Shown here: positions 23,072-33,926 of the stretch, one piece after another
How the letters are laid out: every line of letters begins with the position of its first letter
Position numbering within the stretch: the stretch's first letter is position 1
NCBI GenBank assembly: GCA_940671915.1
Contig: CALNVZ010001099.1
Location: 1-64,000, forward strand
Source of the DNA: Paracentrotus lividus
Lineage: Eukaryota; Echinodermata; Echinoidea; Camarodonta; Echinidae
DNA: 64,000 nt
Direction: 5' to 3'
The notes under the pieces: generated by a model
The model's input: only the letters and a program-made list of their open reading frames with translations
Told to the model about the DNA's origin: nothing
The model's database searches: none
Position numbers and translations under genes: made by a program

Positions 23072-24906
23072 CATTGGTGGCCAAAATTATTAGAACACCT
23101 AAACCTACACAAAGTCTATGGAATTATCAATGCCCTAGTTCATTTGCCGGAATCAGATTAAAGGTATCTTCTGTGTGCCTTGAGCTTTCATGGCTGTTTA
23201 GCATAGGGTCTTACGTATATGTAGACACCAAATTTATATAGTTTCCGACCATCTGGTAATGCGCAGCATTAAAAACAGTTGCGCTATGTGCTTATGGTTT
23301 CCCCATAGACTTGTGTGTTAAACATATACCGAGTGAGTCAAAAAAAAAACTTTACACCTAGAAAAATGTCAATAAAAAGAAAACCAATTTATAAACCCCA
23401 AATTATTTTACATATTCTGAAAGAGTAACTCCTCCCGCATCTTCTGGTACCATATTTGTGTGGTATGTCTCTACGCTTGGATGAACACGACGCATTGTTT
23501 GCGAACATGTCAATTTCGAATTGTGCCAGAATGGGAGTAAAATCAAAACAACAAAAAGCTAGAAAAAAGCAACTTCATCCTGATTAAAATAGCATAACTT
23601 TTTAACGAAAATGTCTTCCGCTTAATAACTTGGCAGGGTTGTTGTTACACATATTGACTACATTTTGTATGAAAATTAGATAGATCTGTAGAGTCAGGCA
23701 TGAGTGAGCACACGTCAAATACAAAATAATCACTTTACGAAAGTATTAGGAGGCCTTTTTCGGTCTGTCAGTGGCAATTTAGTCTTTAATGTGTACTCAT
23801 TCGTGCATAACTTCACGAGTCAATCTAATTTTCATCCAAAATGTAGTCAATATGTGTAACAACAACCCTGCCAAGTTATTAAGCGGAAGACATTTTCGTT
23901 AAAAAGTTATGCTATTTTAATCAGGATGAAGTTGCTTTTTTCTAGCTTTTTGTTGTTTTGATTTTACTCCCATTCTGGCACAATTCGAAATTGACATGTT
24001 CGCAAACAATGCGTCGTGTTCATCAAAGCGTAAAGACACACCACACAAAAATGGTACCAGAAGATGCGGGAGGAGTTACTCTTTCAGAATATGTAAAGCA
24101 ATTTGGGGTTTATAAATTGGTTTTCTTTTTACTGACATTTTTCTAGGTGTAAAGTTTTTTTTTGACTCACTCGGTAGTTCAAATGCAAAAAAGAGTAAAA
24201 TGCCAATTACATATGCCGATTGCTCAAAAAGTAAATGAGGTAGAGGTATGAAACTTATCAGGCTTATTTATTCTAATATACCTCAAATACATGCTAAGTT
24301 TCAGAAAATTTGGTCGAATGGGGAGGGTGGATTCACCCCAGCTTTAGTGGTGAGATGACCAAAATAACCATGCCCATTGAAGATTAAGACTTTTTTTTTC
24401 ATTTAATGAAGACACTCCTCGTAAATGTATTTTTAAAGGAAATTTCATGAGCAATTCAAATATGTTGAAATATTGAGTGTCATTCGAACGGGGGACTTAA
24501 ATAGGGGCACTGAATAAAAAAAATTGGGGCCCTTCAAAAATAATTGTAATATCCCCACATACGATTACTTCACCCTGTGTTGTTATGAATGCCATTTTTG
24601 ACATCCTCAGGAAATTTCCTTTCAGAATATATATACTTTTGTAGGGAGAGGCTTAAAATGTTTAACGTTATGACACTTTGATCCTGCAAGGGGCAAGATT
24701 TTTTTAGATTTTTCAATTGGTGGTGTAACATAAAAAAGGGCGACTTGGGGGCGAGTTCCCAAAGCATGGCTTTGTTATTTAGTTTTTAAAGCATAATGAT
24801 GATATTCGGAGACATTCCAACCATTTTATAGGTATTTAAATGGTCAACTGAATGTAAATTACTAAAATCATTATGCTTGGTGTTCTAATAATTTTGGCCA
24901 CCACTT
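23072..24906. mobile_element. Tc1/mariner-like non-autonomous element with nested insertion
   Basis: The left end GGTGGCCAAAATTATTAGAA and the right end TTCTAATAATTTTGGCCACC are perfect inverted repeats next to TA dinucleotides. The GGTGGCCAAAA..TTAGAACACC terminus resembles known Tc1/mariner ends. No transposase remnant is found in the non-nested parts (23100-23327, 24177-24870), so the element is non-autonomous or deeply decayed. It contains a complete second element at 23329-24174. Copy B is at about 46494-48413. Confidence 0.75.
23329..24174. mobile_element. Nested TA-flanked palindrome, arms about 360-400 bp
   Basis: CCGAGTGAGTCA at the left and TGACTCACTCGG at the right are flanked by TA on both sides, the hallmark of Tc1/mariner-type insertion. 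The arms stay almost perfectly complementary for at least 360 bases (left to about 23690, right from about 23821), with a degenerate centre. Frames such as 23958-24146 (+) are mirrored in the other arm and are not genes. High arm identity suggests a young element or gene conversion. Copy B is at about 46769-47640. Confidence 0.85.
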
Positions 24907-24944
24907 TATATATATATATTTGTTCTGTCGCGAGCATTCGCAGC

Positions 24945-25070
24945 GATCCCAGGAAGACGGGGGGGGGGGGGGGGGGTGGTGGTGGACGTGTCCCCCCTCG
25001 ATTTTTTTTTTTATGGGGGGATCTTCCCCCTTCGATTTTTAAAAATGAACAATGTTTATGTAGTGATTAG
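24945..25070. repeat. G-run/C-run dyad repeat with TCGATTTTT
   Basis: Two tandem dyads each consist of a G-run, a short spacer (ACGTGT or ATCTT), a C-run and then TCGATTTTT or TTCGATTTTTAAA. The same double dyad occurs at 33850-33926, and in copy B at about 48459-48537 and 57450-57524. The G-runs could form quadruplex structure. It is a high-copy dispersed repeat rather than a gene. Confidence 0.7.
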
Positions 25071-25129
25071 CTGGTGAAGCTAATAAAGAGATAACATGTA
25101 TGTCAAATAAGATGCTAAATGTTATTATA

Positions 25130-25430
25130 AGGCAAAATTTCCGGCTCGCTCTTCGCGCTCGCAATTATTGTCATTAGTTTCTGCATAATGTGCGAGGTAT
25201 GGGAATTTTGAGTGTATTATTTTGTCACTTTCGGGTGTTTCCGTCCCCCCCCCCCCCCCCCCCCCCCCCCGCCTCCCCGTCGTGACATGAAATCGCCGCG
25301 CTTGGGAGTGGAATATCTCGGAGACGTCTTTGAGACGTCTGCACGGCAAAAAAAACAAAAACATCCAAAATCATTTCAAACCTGTCTCAAATTAGTCTCA
25401 AACTAGTTCCAAATCCGTTTTTTTTTTTTT
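25130..25430. repeat. GCTCGC motif, C-run and GAGACGTCT fragment
   Basis: GGCTCGCTCTTCGCGCTCGC at 25143-25162 is a member of the scattered motif family. A 27-base C-run at 25245-25271 is followed by CGTCGTGACATGAAATCGC. From 25310 comes a fragment of the GAGACGTCTCC family (GGAGACGTCTTTGAGACGTC and CAAATTAGTCTCAAA). Several repeat families abut here. Confidence 0.6.
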
Positions 25431-25885
25431 TTACAGTGTAATGACAAATGACTTGCCACCATTAGTTTATTGATGGTTTTCGCGTCAGTTGTCCTTTCTT
25501 CAATATGTCAGGTCAAACTAACACTTCAATCGTGTCGGAAAATGTCATTTTTGATGATTAACATGCAATTAATCTAATTGTTGTGGACAGTTCTATAATA
25601 CACCTAATTCTTAAACAAAGTTTTAACAACCTTTAACTTCAAGTTAACTAGAAAATAGATAAATTAGCTTCCCCCGACATAAAGCTCACAAAGCCATATC
25701 AAAATCTAAACCACCTATGCCCCTAGTTTAGAATTCTTTACAAATGTTTGTACAGATTTGATCCCGAATGACGTCATCCGAATTTACTTTCGTACGATTA
25801 GACGCACGCTTCACTGGCGCTTCATAGAGAAGCGTGCAAGTCAGCGTTGCATTCTCGTTTCATTACCCTTACTATTTTGGTGCGA
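25431..25885. other. Anonymous AT-rich sequence
   Basis: No gene or structured repeat is recognised. Confidence 0.35.
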
Positions 25886-25925
25886 CAGCACAACTTTAAA
25901 CCCCGTAGCAGAATACGGGCCAGAG
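25886..25925. repeat. Inverted 38-bp motif, right partner
   Basis: ACCCCGTAGCAGAATACGGG and its flank form the reverse complement of 20608-20645, with two mismatches in the core region. Confidence 0.5.
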
Positions 25926-25993
25926 TGAACTTTCCATTTAACAACATAAACTTGTACAGTAGTAAAATGCTCACATTTAGCTATGTTGCATTA

Positions 25994-26706
25994 GGGGAGA
26001 CCGGGGATGGACGTTACAAAATTCACATTTTGGGCCAGATTATTCTAATGAAAGTACTCATACACTCCATTTTGGGTCTGTAGTTAGCCTATAATGTTGG
26101 CTAAAAACCTGTGGCACATAAAACTTGAAAACATGTAAACACTAATTAGCTACAGCTTAATTAATGAATACATTTTGTTGTAACAACCTACCCTGTATAC
26201 GGGGTAAGTTGTTACACCATACGGGGTAATTGTTACGATATGTAAGAATACGGGGTAATTTGCTACAATGTGTAAATATCTTATACCATACTTTTGTTTC
26301 AACTTTCCAGTTTCTTGGTATCGTTAAGAGTAGATCAAGTATAGCTCTAGAATAGACTTAAGTAATAATAGAAATATCAAAATATTAACTCCAGAAAATT
26401 GAAACAAAATTACTTTACATATGTAATGTAATTTGGGTAGGTTGTTACATCAAACATGGGGTAGGTTGTTTTAACAACCTACCCTATTACTATTACAAAT
26501 TTTAAATTCACTTGGAACTGTTAAAAAAAGGGTTTTTTGTTGATATACTTTTTAATAAAACAACGGAGAAACCTTACGACCGGTAGTTCATCACAGCTAT
26601 GTGTAGGCTGTATATAGATGCCAGTTAGCAAGAACTCTCTTGCTCCAACTTAGCACACTGAGAACTGAAACAACTGACCCGTGTAACTTCTATCCCCGGT
26701 CTCCCC
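25994..26706. mobile_element. TA-flanked MITE with GGGGTAAGTTGTTACA words
   Basis: GGGGAGACCGGGGATGGA at the left and TATCCCCGGTCTCCCC at the right are inverted and flanked by TA on both sides, which fits Tc1/mariner-type insertion. The interior reuses TACGGGGTAA, GTTGTTACA and AACAACCTACCC in both orientations. There is no transposase. A truncated inverted member lies at 58331-58706. Copy B is at about 49494-50242. Confidence 0.8.
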
Positions 26707-27872
26707 TACTTATGACGGATGAGCGTAGTTTTAAAGATTTAACAATTACATAATGCACATGCAATCTAAATGTAACTCTAATTAACCAGTCAAGTAAACA
26801 ATGTAAAGAGGAAAATAAAACCCCTTTGATTATTGTATAACTTTTGCTTATATTCTCCTTTGAATCATTGTGTATTTCATAAAGAATCTAAATATTGACA
26901 TTGAGAGTTGTTTATGTGAGTGTGTCGGTGCACTGTGTGTCTTTTTGTCTATGTTTGCGAAAGGTTTAAAAGGAATCTTTAGAGAGTAATACCCAATAAT
27001 TGAAAGAAGGCAATAAACATCATTAAGAAAGTAACTGGAAACAATATACGAGGTGAAATATAAATTCTTAATTGCAAGTATTTAAAATAATATACCCGAA
27101 GGATTGTGAACAAATGGCTCTAAATTTGAATCATGAAGATTGAAATGTTATACTTTTTGAAATTTACATTCAAATCGTTAAGATTTAAATTTATATCCCA
27201 ACATCTATTTAGTCCCTAACTACAATCCTTCGGGATTTAGAGTGCATCTTACGGTTTTAAAGTGAAAATAGTATTCTGGTCATGACATGAAACTGTAGAA
27301 GACGCTGTTTAAAAGTGATTTGTAAAGGTTGATAGCAGCTGGTTTGCAACGAGGCTCTGTAAATCAGCAAAATATATTGATAGACAAATAAAAATCATTG
27401 ATTGGTTCTCTTCGAAATATAAAAGATCATACATTACTATCAAAATTGAGTATAATGTAGACAATTTTTTTTTTACATAATAACCATATGACAGAAGTGA
27501 TATATTAACTTGTAAATGGTTTCGCAACGATTTTATAAGTAAGAATGAAAATTTCGTAGTATAAATGAAGCACTGGCAGGATTTTCGTTAAAAATCTGTT
27601 CATACAATTTAATGATATTTCGTACGTGTAGTAAATTTGATTATATTTCCATTCAAAATATTGTTTTCCATTTTCTAATCAATTTTGGAATGAATCCACA
27701 ACACTAATCGATTATTCTGCTCATTGCACAGAGTTAAAACAGCTGGAGCATCCGCAGCTGGACAAACAAATCATTTATATTGTACTTTTTTAACATAGAA
27801 ATAAATAGAAAGCTTGCTCTTCACTTTTTTTTTTTCTTGCAACTCTTTTGTCTATGGAGCTTGCACACTACA
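26707..27872. other. Anonymous sequence with a small TIR pair
   Basis: No gene is seen. At 27093-27236 the 13-base word CCCGAAGGATTGT and its complement ACAATCCTTCGGG bound a 144-bp AT-rich segment, perhaps a tiny MITE. Confidence 0.45.
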
Positions 27873-27999
27873 GGGGGTAATTCACTAAGAGCTAAAACCA
27901 ATCCCAACTGGGATAAAATAAATGTTAGGATTAATAGCCATATTTTGGTTCCACAGGTCCATAGTTGGGATTGATTTTAAATCTGAGTGAATCACCCCA
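27873..27999. mobile_element. 127-bp foldback MITE
   Basis: GGGGTAATTCACT and AATCCCAACT on the left pair with AGTTGGGATT and GAGTGAATCACCCC on the right, around a short AT-rich centre. It has no coding capacity. Copy B is at about 51449-51590, with an extra T-rich insertion near its left end. Confidence 0.7.
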
Positions 28000-28902
28000 G
28001 GTATTCCTTATCATGCTTATACACGCTGAGACGCCCTATCTCTTTTAAGAACAGAGGGAAGGGGGGGGGGGGCTCAAAATGTGCTCCTATCAAACTTTAT
28101 ACGATATTTATCTTGTGGGGTACGATATACCGTGTTGCCATGGAATCGACCGATCGGCCGCTATGTCACTCATTTAATTAGGGATCATAAATATTATGGT
28201 GTTATCCCTTGGCTTTCTTTATATTGAACTGAAAAAAAAAGAAAGAAAAAAAACATTGCAAAGTAAATGCCATTATTATTTTCTTATTATCTCATCCGCT
28301 CACCTAATGTATTGATAAGGATGATACAACAAAAACGTAATGTTTTTAATGATTACCTAAAATTAAACTAGATATTGAACTAGATAATGAAAGTGGTTGT
28401 TTCATTAAACTGACAAAATTTGAAAACTCGTTAATTGCTTTTGATTGAACAATGCAATACAAATTAGAAAATCAAAGGCGATCAGCAAAAGATCATTTCC
28501 TTTTTTTTTGTTTTTTTGTTGTTGTTGTTGGTTTTTTTTTTCTCTTTGCGCAGCCTCTCTTTTTTACATGAAACAGGAAGAAAAAAAAAAGAAAAGAAGA
28601 AAGAGGAAAGGTAAAAAAAGGAGGAAAGAGCTAAAAGAGAAAGAAAACAAAAGAGGAAAGAGCTAAAAGAGAAAGGAAAACAAAGAAGGAGACCACCTAG
28701 AGGATTTAAAATTTGAAAGGTTTTAGATATCATGTTTATGATTGTAGAAAGGGGAAAACCGGCTCCCCCTCTGAGCTCGCATAATAAAGTTAATTAGTTT
28801 GTTGTTCGACAAGGACAATTTGAAAAATTCATTTAAAAAAAAAGGAATTTTAATTCGGTCACCATATTGCCATCTGATTAAACATTTTTTCTGTTGAGTT
28901 AG
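28000..28902. other. Intergenic with purine-rich tract
   Basis: A G-run lies at 28061-28071, and a 125-base almost pure purine tract at about 28565-28690 (GAAAGAGCTAAAAGAGAAAG units). Lys/Arg/Glu frames through it are artefacts. Confidence 0.5.
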
Positions 28903-29440
28903 AGTGGCATCTCACGATTTGCAAAAACTACTTTGAGACGGATTTGGGACTACTTTGAGACGGTTTTGAAATTACTTGGGGCGGTTTTGAAACATGTCGC
29001 GGAGACATCTGTGCGACGTTTCATGAGTCGTGGAAACTGCTTTGAGACGGTTCTTTTAAACTGCTTTGAGAGAGTTTTTTTAAATTGTAGCGGAGACGTC
29101 TCCGAGACGTCTCCACGACGGAATAAAGTATCGGAGACCTCTCTAATAATTTTTATCCGTTGCGGAGACGTATCCGCGAAGTGAGATACCATCCTACTTC
29201 TATCATCTACTTCGCGAAAACTACTTTGAAACTACTTTGAGACGGTTTTGAAACTAGTTAGAGACGTCGCGGAGACGTCTCCGAGAGGCCTCCTCAGTCC
29301 CCGCGACGTTTCAAGAGTCGAGGAAACTACTTTTAGACAGTTCTTTAAACCTGCTTTGAGACAGTTTATTTTAAACTGTTGCGGAGACGTCGCGGAGACA
29401 TTTCTGAGACTGGCGTATTAGAAACGTTTCTGATACTTTT
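28903..29440. mobile_element. GAGACGTCTCC word elements, members 2 and 3
   Basis: GTGGCATCTCAC at 28903 and GTGAGATACCATCC ending near 29195 are inverted ends. The interior is built of CTACTTTGAGACGGTTTTGA, GTCGCGGAGACGTC and GTCTCCGAGACGTCTCC words. A further array of the same words continues to about 29440 without a clear far end. No genes are seen. Copy B is at about 52507-53050. Confidence 0.75.
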
Positions 29441-29510
29441 TTTTTTCAATAACCTGCAGTTGGTATATCGTTATAACTTGCGCATTTAAAGTGAACACTT
29501 CTATTTCAGG

Positions 29511-30528
29511 ACTTTACACTGCAAAAACTATGGTGTTAAAAATAACACTACCAGTGTTAATTTTAACACCGACGTGGTGTTCTGAGAGGACCACACCAAC
29601 TGGTGTTAATCAACACCAGACGTTGGTGTCACGGTTTTAACACCCATAAGGTGTTGATGATATGACACTCAAAATGGTGTAAAGTAACTATGTAAGTGTT
29701 GATTTAACGCTGATGTGGTGTTCTGAGAGGACCGCACCAACCGGTGTTAATGAACCCCACTCTTTAGTGTTAACTCTTTAACCCTAAAAGCGTGTTGACT
29801 AATTGACCCTCTTGAGGTGTTAATTTGACACTATTTTTGTGTTCTCACAACACTACACTCCAGTGTTGAGGGTGGTAAGACATTTATCGTGATAATAAAA
29901 AAAAAGAAAAAAAAAAAACAGTTATAGTGTCATTCGGCAACGGATGAGAGGGTCTCGTTCTCGCGGCGATTTCCATAATTGCTGTTAGTCTCATATCGGG
30001 TTTTTGTAACAAAATAATTTTCATAATATGTAGCAAAATATGGTATCGATTTTCTGCAAAATAATGAATTGTATGACTTATAACCCGTCAACAACTAATA
30101 AGATGATCTGAATCTCAAACGAAACGGGAAAATAGCGGATGGCGGATCTTCTGAAAAATATCACTTCTGACTTTTAAACCAATCATAAAGCTAGATTTGT
30201 TTGTGCCTGCCGAATTCTGACTTTTCTAACACCCGTCCGGTGTTAATATCGATAAAAGTTTAAACTGGCTTGGGAAATGCTACGGAAATGACACCCGTTT
30301 GGTGTTATTTTACACCAAATTTAACACTAGATACCCGACATCATATCAGGTGTTGATGTGTACCCCGTTGTGACACCCACTGGTGTTAATCTTACAATAA
30401 GAATACAACCACAATGCTTAACACCAGCTTGGTGTTCAACTTTTAACACCCTCTGGTGTTAATCTAACACTGGAAGTAACACCACATGCTTAACACCAGC
30501 TGGGTGTTGCAAAAAAAAAAAAAAAAAA
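29511..30528. mobile_element. Foldback element built of GGTGTTAA/TTAACACC words
   Basis: The left end has TACACTGCAAAAACTATGG then GTGTTAA. The right end has TTAACACCAGCTGGGTGTTG then poly-A. In between, TGGTGTTAAT and TTAACACC occur many times in both orientations, in two clusters (29540-29870 and 30230-30510) that face each other, separated by a non-repetitive core (29880-30220). No transposase is visible. Copy B is at about 53127-54145. Confidence 0.8.
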
Positions 30529-30908
30529 TGGAAACTCAAACCGAAATTAGGCTGGGAAAAAAAAGCCGAATTCGGTTAACGAAATTCAATTGAAGAGGGC
30601 CTATCCATATAATGATCTAGTAAAGAGTTTGAAATCCAGTCTAGCAACAGCAATTGATTACAATATAATATAAGCTATCCGTGTACATACGGTAGAGAAT
30701 AAAAAAAAAAAAACGCCCAAGTTTTCATCAGATTATATTTTGTCCACGTGCTCAGCACCCCCTCCCCGCACACACGCACTTTTTACTCACCCCTGCACTG
30801 TAGCGCTATTTAGTAGACCGATTAGTATTAGGTGACCGATTCACATATTTCCAGCTCCATTCACGGGTAATATCAAATTTCTTTTGGAACTTTCATGCCC
30901 AGTTGAGA
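30529..30908. other. Sequence upstream of sulfotransferase exon 1
   Basis: It could hold the 5' UTR, a promoter or an intron. ACTTTCATGCCCAG at 30889-30902 resembles a 3' splice acceptor 6 bases before the ATG, so an upstream non-coding exon is possible. No TATA element or other promoter signal is convincing. Confidence 0.3.
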
Positions 30909-31143
30909 ATGCTTAGAATATGCTTCAGGCGATTGAGCTCAGGCTTTCATTGCTCATTGATTCAGGTTTCATTGCTCTATGGGGTAATGTCGATGATTGT
31001 GTTATGTCTATTTTTACTAAATGAACAAGATTTAGTCAAACGCTGGAATATCTATCAACCAATCAAAGATGGTCAGTTGAACGAACCAAACAAACGGATT
31101 TTAGGCAATGCAACGGGCAATGCAACGTACTTATCAAAGAAAG
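30909..31143 (+). CDS. WSCD-like sulfotransferase, first coding exon
   Basis: ATG at 30909 opens 78 codons plus one base, ending at the consensus donor AAAG|GTAAT. The peptide starts MLRICFRRLSSG (basic cytoplasmic tail), followed by a hydrophobic segment at about residues 18-38 (LIQVSLLYGVMSMIVLCLFL) and a stem of about 40 residues with two NAT glycosylation sequons (residues 67 and 71). This is the layout of a type II Golgi membrane enzyme. The exon ends in phase 1 and joins exactly to the phase 1 exon at 61718-61879, giving [16 protein letters not shown] proteins are known as sialate O-sulfotransferases. Here no WSC domain is encoded before the catalytic region, unlike in vertebrates. An upstream acceptor-like site means the transcription start may lie further 5'. 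Confidence 0.75.
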
Positions 31144-31832
31144 GTAATCCAAAAACATTTTAAATGTAAATTTTACCAAGAGCCCGGTTTAAGAATTTTA
31201 TGCATGCTTTAGGAACAAAGATTGTTCTTAAGAATCCTCGGAAAAGCTTGACTGAGGCTTGTCTGAGGAATCAATAACCCATAATATAGCAGGTTTTAAG
31301 AAAATAACACCTTATTATGTCCCTAGGAAAGAAACATTAACAAAATAGTGAACCGGTATATTTAAGAACGACATACTGTGTAATAATGTGAAAATGATAT
31401 TTGACTATTGTTAAACATGTCTATTTTTACTAAATGAACAAGATTTAGTCAAACGCTGGAATATCTATCAACCAATCAAAGATGGTCAGTTGAACGAACC
31501 AAACAAAATGATCTTAGGCAATGCAACGGGCAATGCAACGTACTTATCAAAGAAAGGTAATCCAAAAACATTTTAAATGTAAATTTAACCAAGAGCCCGG
31601 TTTAAGAATTTTATGCATGCTTTAGGAACAAAGATTGTTCTTAAGAATCCTCGGAAAAGCTTGACTGAGGCTTGTCTGAGGAATCAATAACCCATAATAT
31701 AGCAGGTTTTAAGAAAAATAACACCTTATTATGTCCCTATGAAAGAAACATAAAAAAAAAATAGTGAACCGGTATATTTAAGAACGACATACTGTGTAAT
31801 AATGTGAAAATGATATTTGACTATTGTTAAAC
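31004..31832 (+). repeat. 413-bp tandem duplication of exon 1 3' half
   Basis: Unit 1 (31004-31416) and unit 2 (31417-31832) are about 97-98% identical by eye. Each contains the exon part from LFLLNEQDLVKRW to LSKK, the splice donor (GT at 31144 and 31557) and about 270 bases of intron. Unit 2 changes Arg63 to Met and keeps the frame. It has no start codon, no anchor segment and no acceptor-like AG just upstream, so it is unlikely to be an independent exon. Reading through the first donor meets a stop at 31161-31163. Copy B keeps both units (54621-55033 and 55034-55451), so the duplication is real. Confidence 0.85.
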
Positions 31833-32350
31833 AAAACACTAAAATAAAGTCCCCCTAAATCAATTATGAATAATATTTGAATCAGGAGGATTTGCAACAA
31901 AAAAAATAAAAAAAAAAAAAAAAAAAAAAATAATAAAATAAATACAAAATAAATAAATACAAAAATCAAATTACATACAGTTCCGCTTAGTTTTCTTAGT
32001 CTTGCTGTAATATGATGTATTTGTCAAACTTACTGGTGATTAGTATGCTTCCAACAGCTGAACACTAAGGGACATTTTAAGAAATTTGTTTCTGCAAGGG
32101 GTATTTTGTTGACAGATTTATGGAAAATACCATGTTCATATTAAATGATTCATACTTTATAGGGATACCCAATCCAATATCACATTAAATGATCGCTATT
32201 GTAATTTTTCTTCATATGACCACCTAAAGTTGTTCCTTGAAGGTGTCTACAGCATTTCGTTGGGTTTTCAATGGCGTTTTTCCCGTGCGTCTCCTGTGCA
32301 ACCTTCACGAACATTTCATGGTCTTTGAGCAATCATGTGAGTCTTTACCT
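31833..32350. other. Intron sequence with poly-A tract
   Basis: It contains an A-rich tract at about 31897-31972. Nothing else is recognised. Confidence 0.4.
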
Positions 32351-32974
32351 CTTAAAGGAGGACTCCGGGCTGTAATGAAAAAGTTTTGTAAAGTAAAGTA
32401 AAATTTAACAAGCACAACACAGAAAATTTCATCAAAATCGGATGAAAAATAACAAAGTTATGCATTTTTTTAGGTATTGATTTTTTTTCGTAAAACGGTT
32501 CTTGGCATTGTCTCATTGTCTCATTTGAATATTTGAATATTCAAATGAGCAAAATGATGATGTCACAGTCCCCCTACTTCTTGTGTATTTCATTATATGA
32601 AATCGTATTTATCTCATTTTTCCATATATTGCGTATACAGAAAATCTATCCCACATACTGAAATAGGTAAAAGCACTAGTGACCTTGAACATTCCACAAG
32701 GATTAATCCCTGTTTTTATGTCCTTGGGGGAGGAAATCTTGATAATTGGTATTTCATACAATAAAATACAAAGAAAGTAGGGGGACTGAGACATCATCAG
32801 TTTGCCAATTTGAAGATGGCAAAAACTGTTTCCTAAAAAAATTCAAAACCTAAGAAAATTCATAACTTTGCTATTTGTGATCCGATTTTGATGAAATTTT
32901 CAGTGTTGTGCTTTTTAGATTTTACTTTATTTTTCTAATAATGCAAATCTCCAGCCCGGAGGAGTCCTTTAAGA
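32351..32974. mobile_element. MITE of AGGAGGACTCCGGGCTG family, member 2
   Basis: Complete ends are CTTAAAGGAGGACTCCGGGC at the left and GCCCGGAGGAGTCCTTTAAG at the right. It is closely similar over its length to 12253-12862, including the central palindrome and a 62-codon minus-strand frame (32797-32609) present in both members. That frame is probably a passenger of the repeat. It lies inside the first intron of the sulfotransferase gene. Copy B is at about 55951-56570. Confidence 0.85.
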
Positions 32975-33849
32975 CACATTTCTAATAGAATTCTTGTCAG
33001 CTCTTTGAATTTTCACCGCAGATTGGTCATTATTATTGTCCTTGATTCATTTATTGATTTGATTGGCCATAAACTTTGGAACATTATCCTTTTTGTATGT
33101 CCAATAGCAGATCGAATAGTGTCAAAGTGAGATTTATGAGGATACTTCTGCATGTTTTCATCCAAGATCTTCACAAACTCGTCTTCATCGGGATGCTTTC
33201 TAGACTAAATCAATTTACAACACTACCAGAAAAGAAACCCCATATGAAAGTTGCAAATGAATGACAAGTGCTATAAGCAGGATATTGTTATTTCGGTCAA
33301 AGGCTGTGTCTTTCTTTTACTAACTTTTAAAAAGTCTCTATTAGCCCTCACTTCTAATTTTCTCTCATAAACTTGTAGAATCATGGCGTTAAAGTTAGAA
33401 TCTTCGTTCAAACGGTATCAAGAAATGCCAAGAGACGCCCTTGTTGTCTAATTGCATATATCGGGCCTTTATTGAATAGTGGCTGTACACATAACCTCTA
33501 TGACGTATTCGCTTTTCGATACCCTCATCTCTGGTTTGTCAGTGTTGTCCATTTGGACTGTTGTTGTCCTTTGTGAATTTGTTGGGGGCCTGAAAGGATG
33601 TGTGTTTCTTTTGTGTGTGTGTGTGTGTGTTTTCCAGTCCAAGCAGAATTCTTGAACTTCCTGTCAGGCCAATTGAGGGTTTTTTTTTCCAGGAGTATTT
33701 ATCATATGGCACAAGAGAAGAACTGTTGATATGTTGCATAAGAGACCAGATAGTGTGATATGTGTCTCCTTAGTTCACAGGAGGGAAAAACTTGGCAGTG
33801 GGGGGTATGGGACTCTGGCATGTCACGGATCACCAGTGCGGGGTGCATT
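32975..33849. other. Intron sequence, no exon recognised
   Basis: A (GT)n tract of about 10 units lies at 33613-33632. A 123-codon frame in copy B (56978-57349) is shorter and shifted in copy A, so I do not call it a gene. Confidence 0.4.
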
Positions 33850-33926
33850 GGCGGCGATCCGGGGGGGGGGGGACGTGTCCTCCCTCGATTTTTTTCTGGG
33901 GGGGGATCGTCCCCCTCGATTTTTAA
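33850..33926. repeat. G-run/C-run dyad repeat, second member
   Basis: A G-run, ACGTGTCC, TCCCTCGATTTTTTT, a second G-run, ATCGTCCCCC and TCGATTTTTAAA reproduce the double dyad of 24945-25070. Confidence 0.7.

Noticed and set aside
23100-24870. Transposase gene inside the Tc1/mariner-like element
   Set aside because: No DDE-type motifs or helix-turn-helix-like frame found on either strand. Only short mirrored frames from the nested palindrome.
24945-25406. Poly-Gly/poly-Pro frames
   Set aside because: They are translations of G- and C-runs.
31417-31556. Second copy of the exon 1 3' half as an alternative exon
   Set aside because: No acceptor-like AG lies just upstream and it lacks the start and anchor. 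Best seen as a by-product of a tandem duplication.
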